Shown: positions 5,770 through 6,714 of the stretch, in pieces
How positions within the stretch are numbered: position 1 is the stretch's first letter
How the letters are laid out: every line of letters starts with the position of its first letter
Origin: a bacterium
GTDB taxonomy: Bacteria; Auribacterota; JABMQX01
Assembly (NCBI GenBank): GCA_013203085.1
Contig: JABMQX010000532.1
Span: forward strand, 1 to 6,714
Direction: 5' to 3'
DNA length: 6,714 bases
Notes under the pieces: model-generated
Databases searched by the model: none
Told to the model about the DNA's origin: nothing
What the model saw: the letters and a program-made list of their open reading frames with translations, nothing else
Position numbers and translations under genes: made by a program

Positions 5770-5964
5770 AGTTTAAGCGCCGGGTCCTTTCGATTCTCCA
5801 ATTGCTCGAGTCAAAGAAATTCGGCTGTCCGGTTTGCCTCCGCCCCAGCTCCGGTTCTTGATGATTACGGCGAGTTTCGGACAGGGGTCGGGATCGGCCG
5901 CCTGCATTCCCGGGCGATCCACGCCGCTACACAACCATGGGCGGGAGACCACTTGAGCGCTCTC

Positions 5965-6714
5965 TTACTCGGCGCCTCCGACCGTGTCGGAAGGCCGGGC
6001 GGCATGTCGCTCGGCTGCGGACTGCATTCGCGTTCCGTACACCTCCCGGGTCCGGTCCACAATGATCGCCAAGAGAATCAGGGCCCCCAGGAACGAGTTT
6101 GCGTAGTAGTCGTTCGCCTTAAGCTCCACCAGGCCGTGCTTGATCAGCATGAAAATGGTGGCGCCCATGAAGATCCCGAGCGCGGAAACGACACCGCCGG
6201 AGAGGCCGGTGCCGCCGATGATGGCGACAGCAAAGGAGACGATCAGCCACGCGTCCCCCGTTTCTGGAGCCGCCGACCCCAGCTTCGAAGCCCATAGGAC
6301 GGCGGCCAGGGATGCAAACAGGCCGGACAAAGTATTGGCCCATACGGTCATCCGGTCGGTGTCAACACCCGAGAGCCTTGCTGCATCCGGATTGCCGCCC
6401 GTAGCGAGCAGCCTCCTGCCGAACACTGTGTTCCGGAACATGTAGGAAACGCCAGCGAGAACCACGATCATGATCATGAAGACATATGGAACACCAAAAA
6501 GATCACGCTGCCCGATGAAGGTGAACGAGTCCGGCAGCCGATAGGGGGCGCCTCTGGAGATGCCCGATCGCAGACCCATGTAAACGAACATCATGGAAAG
6601 CGTCACGATGAAGGAGTTGATCTTCAGCCGGGTTATCAGTTGACCGTTGATTAAGCCGGCAGTGGCGCCCGCTGCCAAGACGATCGGGACCGCCAGCCAG
6701 GACGGCAAACCCAA
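5965..6714 (-). CDS. RbsC-type sugar ABC transporter permease, 5'-partial
   Basis: The frame is open to the right edge, so the start lies beyond the window; 249 residues are visible of a usual 310-340. It is an inner-membrane permease of the ribose/xylose/galactoside importer type (BPD_transp_2 family), which works with an ATPase and a periplasmic sugar-binding protein, probably encoded outside the window. Seen: hydrophobic segments near residues 7-27, 35-49, 75-93, 126-145, 155-170, 175-192 and 206-219; NGQLITRLKINSFIVTL (23-39), matching the RbsC pattern; the cytoplasmic coupling loop GGNPDAARLSGV (106-117); and IIGGTGLSGG (165-174). About 28 polar residues follow the last membrane segment. 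The TTG at the window edge is an ordinary leucine codon. The kinase follows downstream on the same strand, which suggests a sugar uptake and phosphorylation unit. The sugar cannot be told from the permease alone. Confidence 0.88.
   Translation of the reverse strand: MGLPSWLAVPIVLAAGATAGLINGQLITRLKINSFIVTLSMMFVYMGLRSGISRGAPYRLPDSFTFIGQRDLFGVPYVFMIMIVVLAGVSYMFRNTVFGRRLLATGGNPDAARLSGVDTDRMTVWANTLSGLFASLAAVLWASKLGSAAPETGDAWLIVSFAVAIIGGTGLSGGVVSALGIFMGATIFMLIKHGLVELKANDYYANSFLGALILLAIIVDRTREVYGTRMQSAAERHAARPSDTVGGAE

Noticed and set aside
5500..6297. Plus-strand open frame of 265 codons across the kinase-permease gap
   Set aside because: It is antisense to two genes with clear family motifs and has low-complexity, non-protein-like composition.

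Overview
The window looks like bacterial chromosome. It carries five protein genes, two of them cut by the window edges, and one gene-poor intergenic stretch of about 880 bp (2428-3303). The gene content fits an anaerobic or facultative environmental bacterium: a flavin/NAD(P) electron-transfer subunit of the sulfhydrogenase-gamma / AsrB type, a sugar ABC permease, a PfkB sugar kinase and a PLP aminotransferase. Promoters are sigma70-like and Shine-Dalgarno sites are strong. The CGCAG-rich intergenic repeats are, from memory, of a kind scattered through genomes of many uncultured environmental lineages. I cannot assign a phylum.

Layout: Bases 1-633 (+) hold the C-terminal part of an FAD/NAD(P)-binding oxidoreductase subunit with a four-cysteine iron-sulfur motif. 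Everything else is on the minus strand. Reading in the direction of transcription from the right edge, there is first an RbsC-type sugar ABC permease (5965-6714, its N terminus lost), then a PfkB-family sugar kinase (4827-5753), then a class I/II aminotransferase (3304-4605) with its own good promoter. After the long intergenic stretch comes a solitary OLD-like ATPase/TOPRIM protein (655-2427), which also has a clear promoter and a very strong ribosome binding site. Its 3' end lies only 21 bp from the 3' end of the first gene, in a convergent arrangement.

Working together: the permease and kinase plausibly import and phosphorylate a sugar. The aminotransferase is probably a separate amino-acid metabolism unit. 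The OLD-like protein is a candidate genome-defence or DNA-maintenance nuclease without a recognisable partner gene in the window.

The part most worth a second look is 2428-3303 together with the OLD-like gene. The predicted OLD transcript starts with a foldback of about 106 nt bounded by perfect 9-bp inverted repeats. Further upstream are two overlapping, mutually exclusive hairpins and a three-copy hairpin repeat array built from 10-bp units. The TOPRIM domain of the OLD-like protein has Thr where the DxD motif normally has its second Asp.
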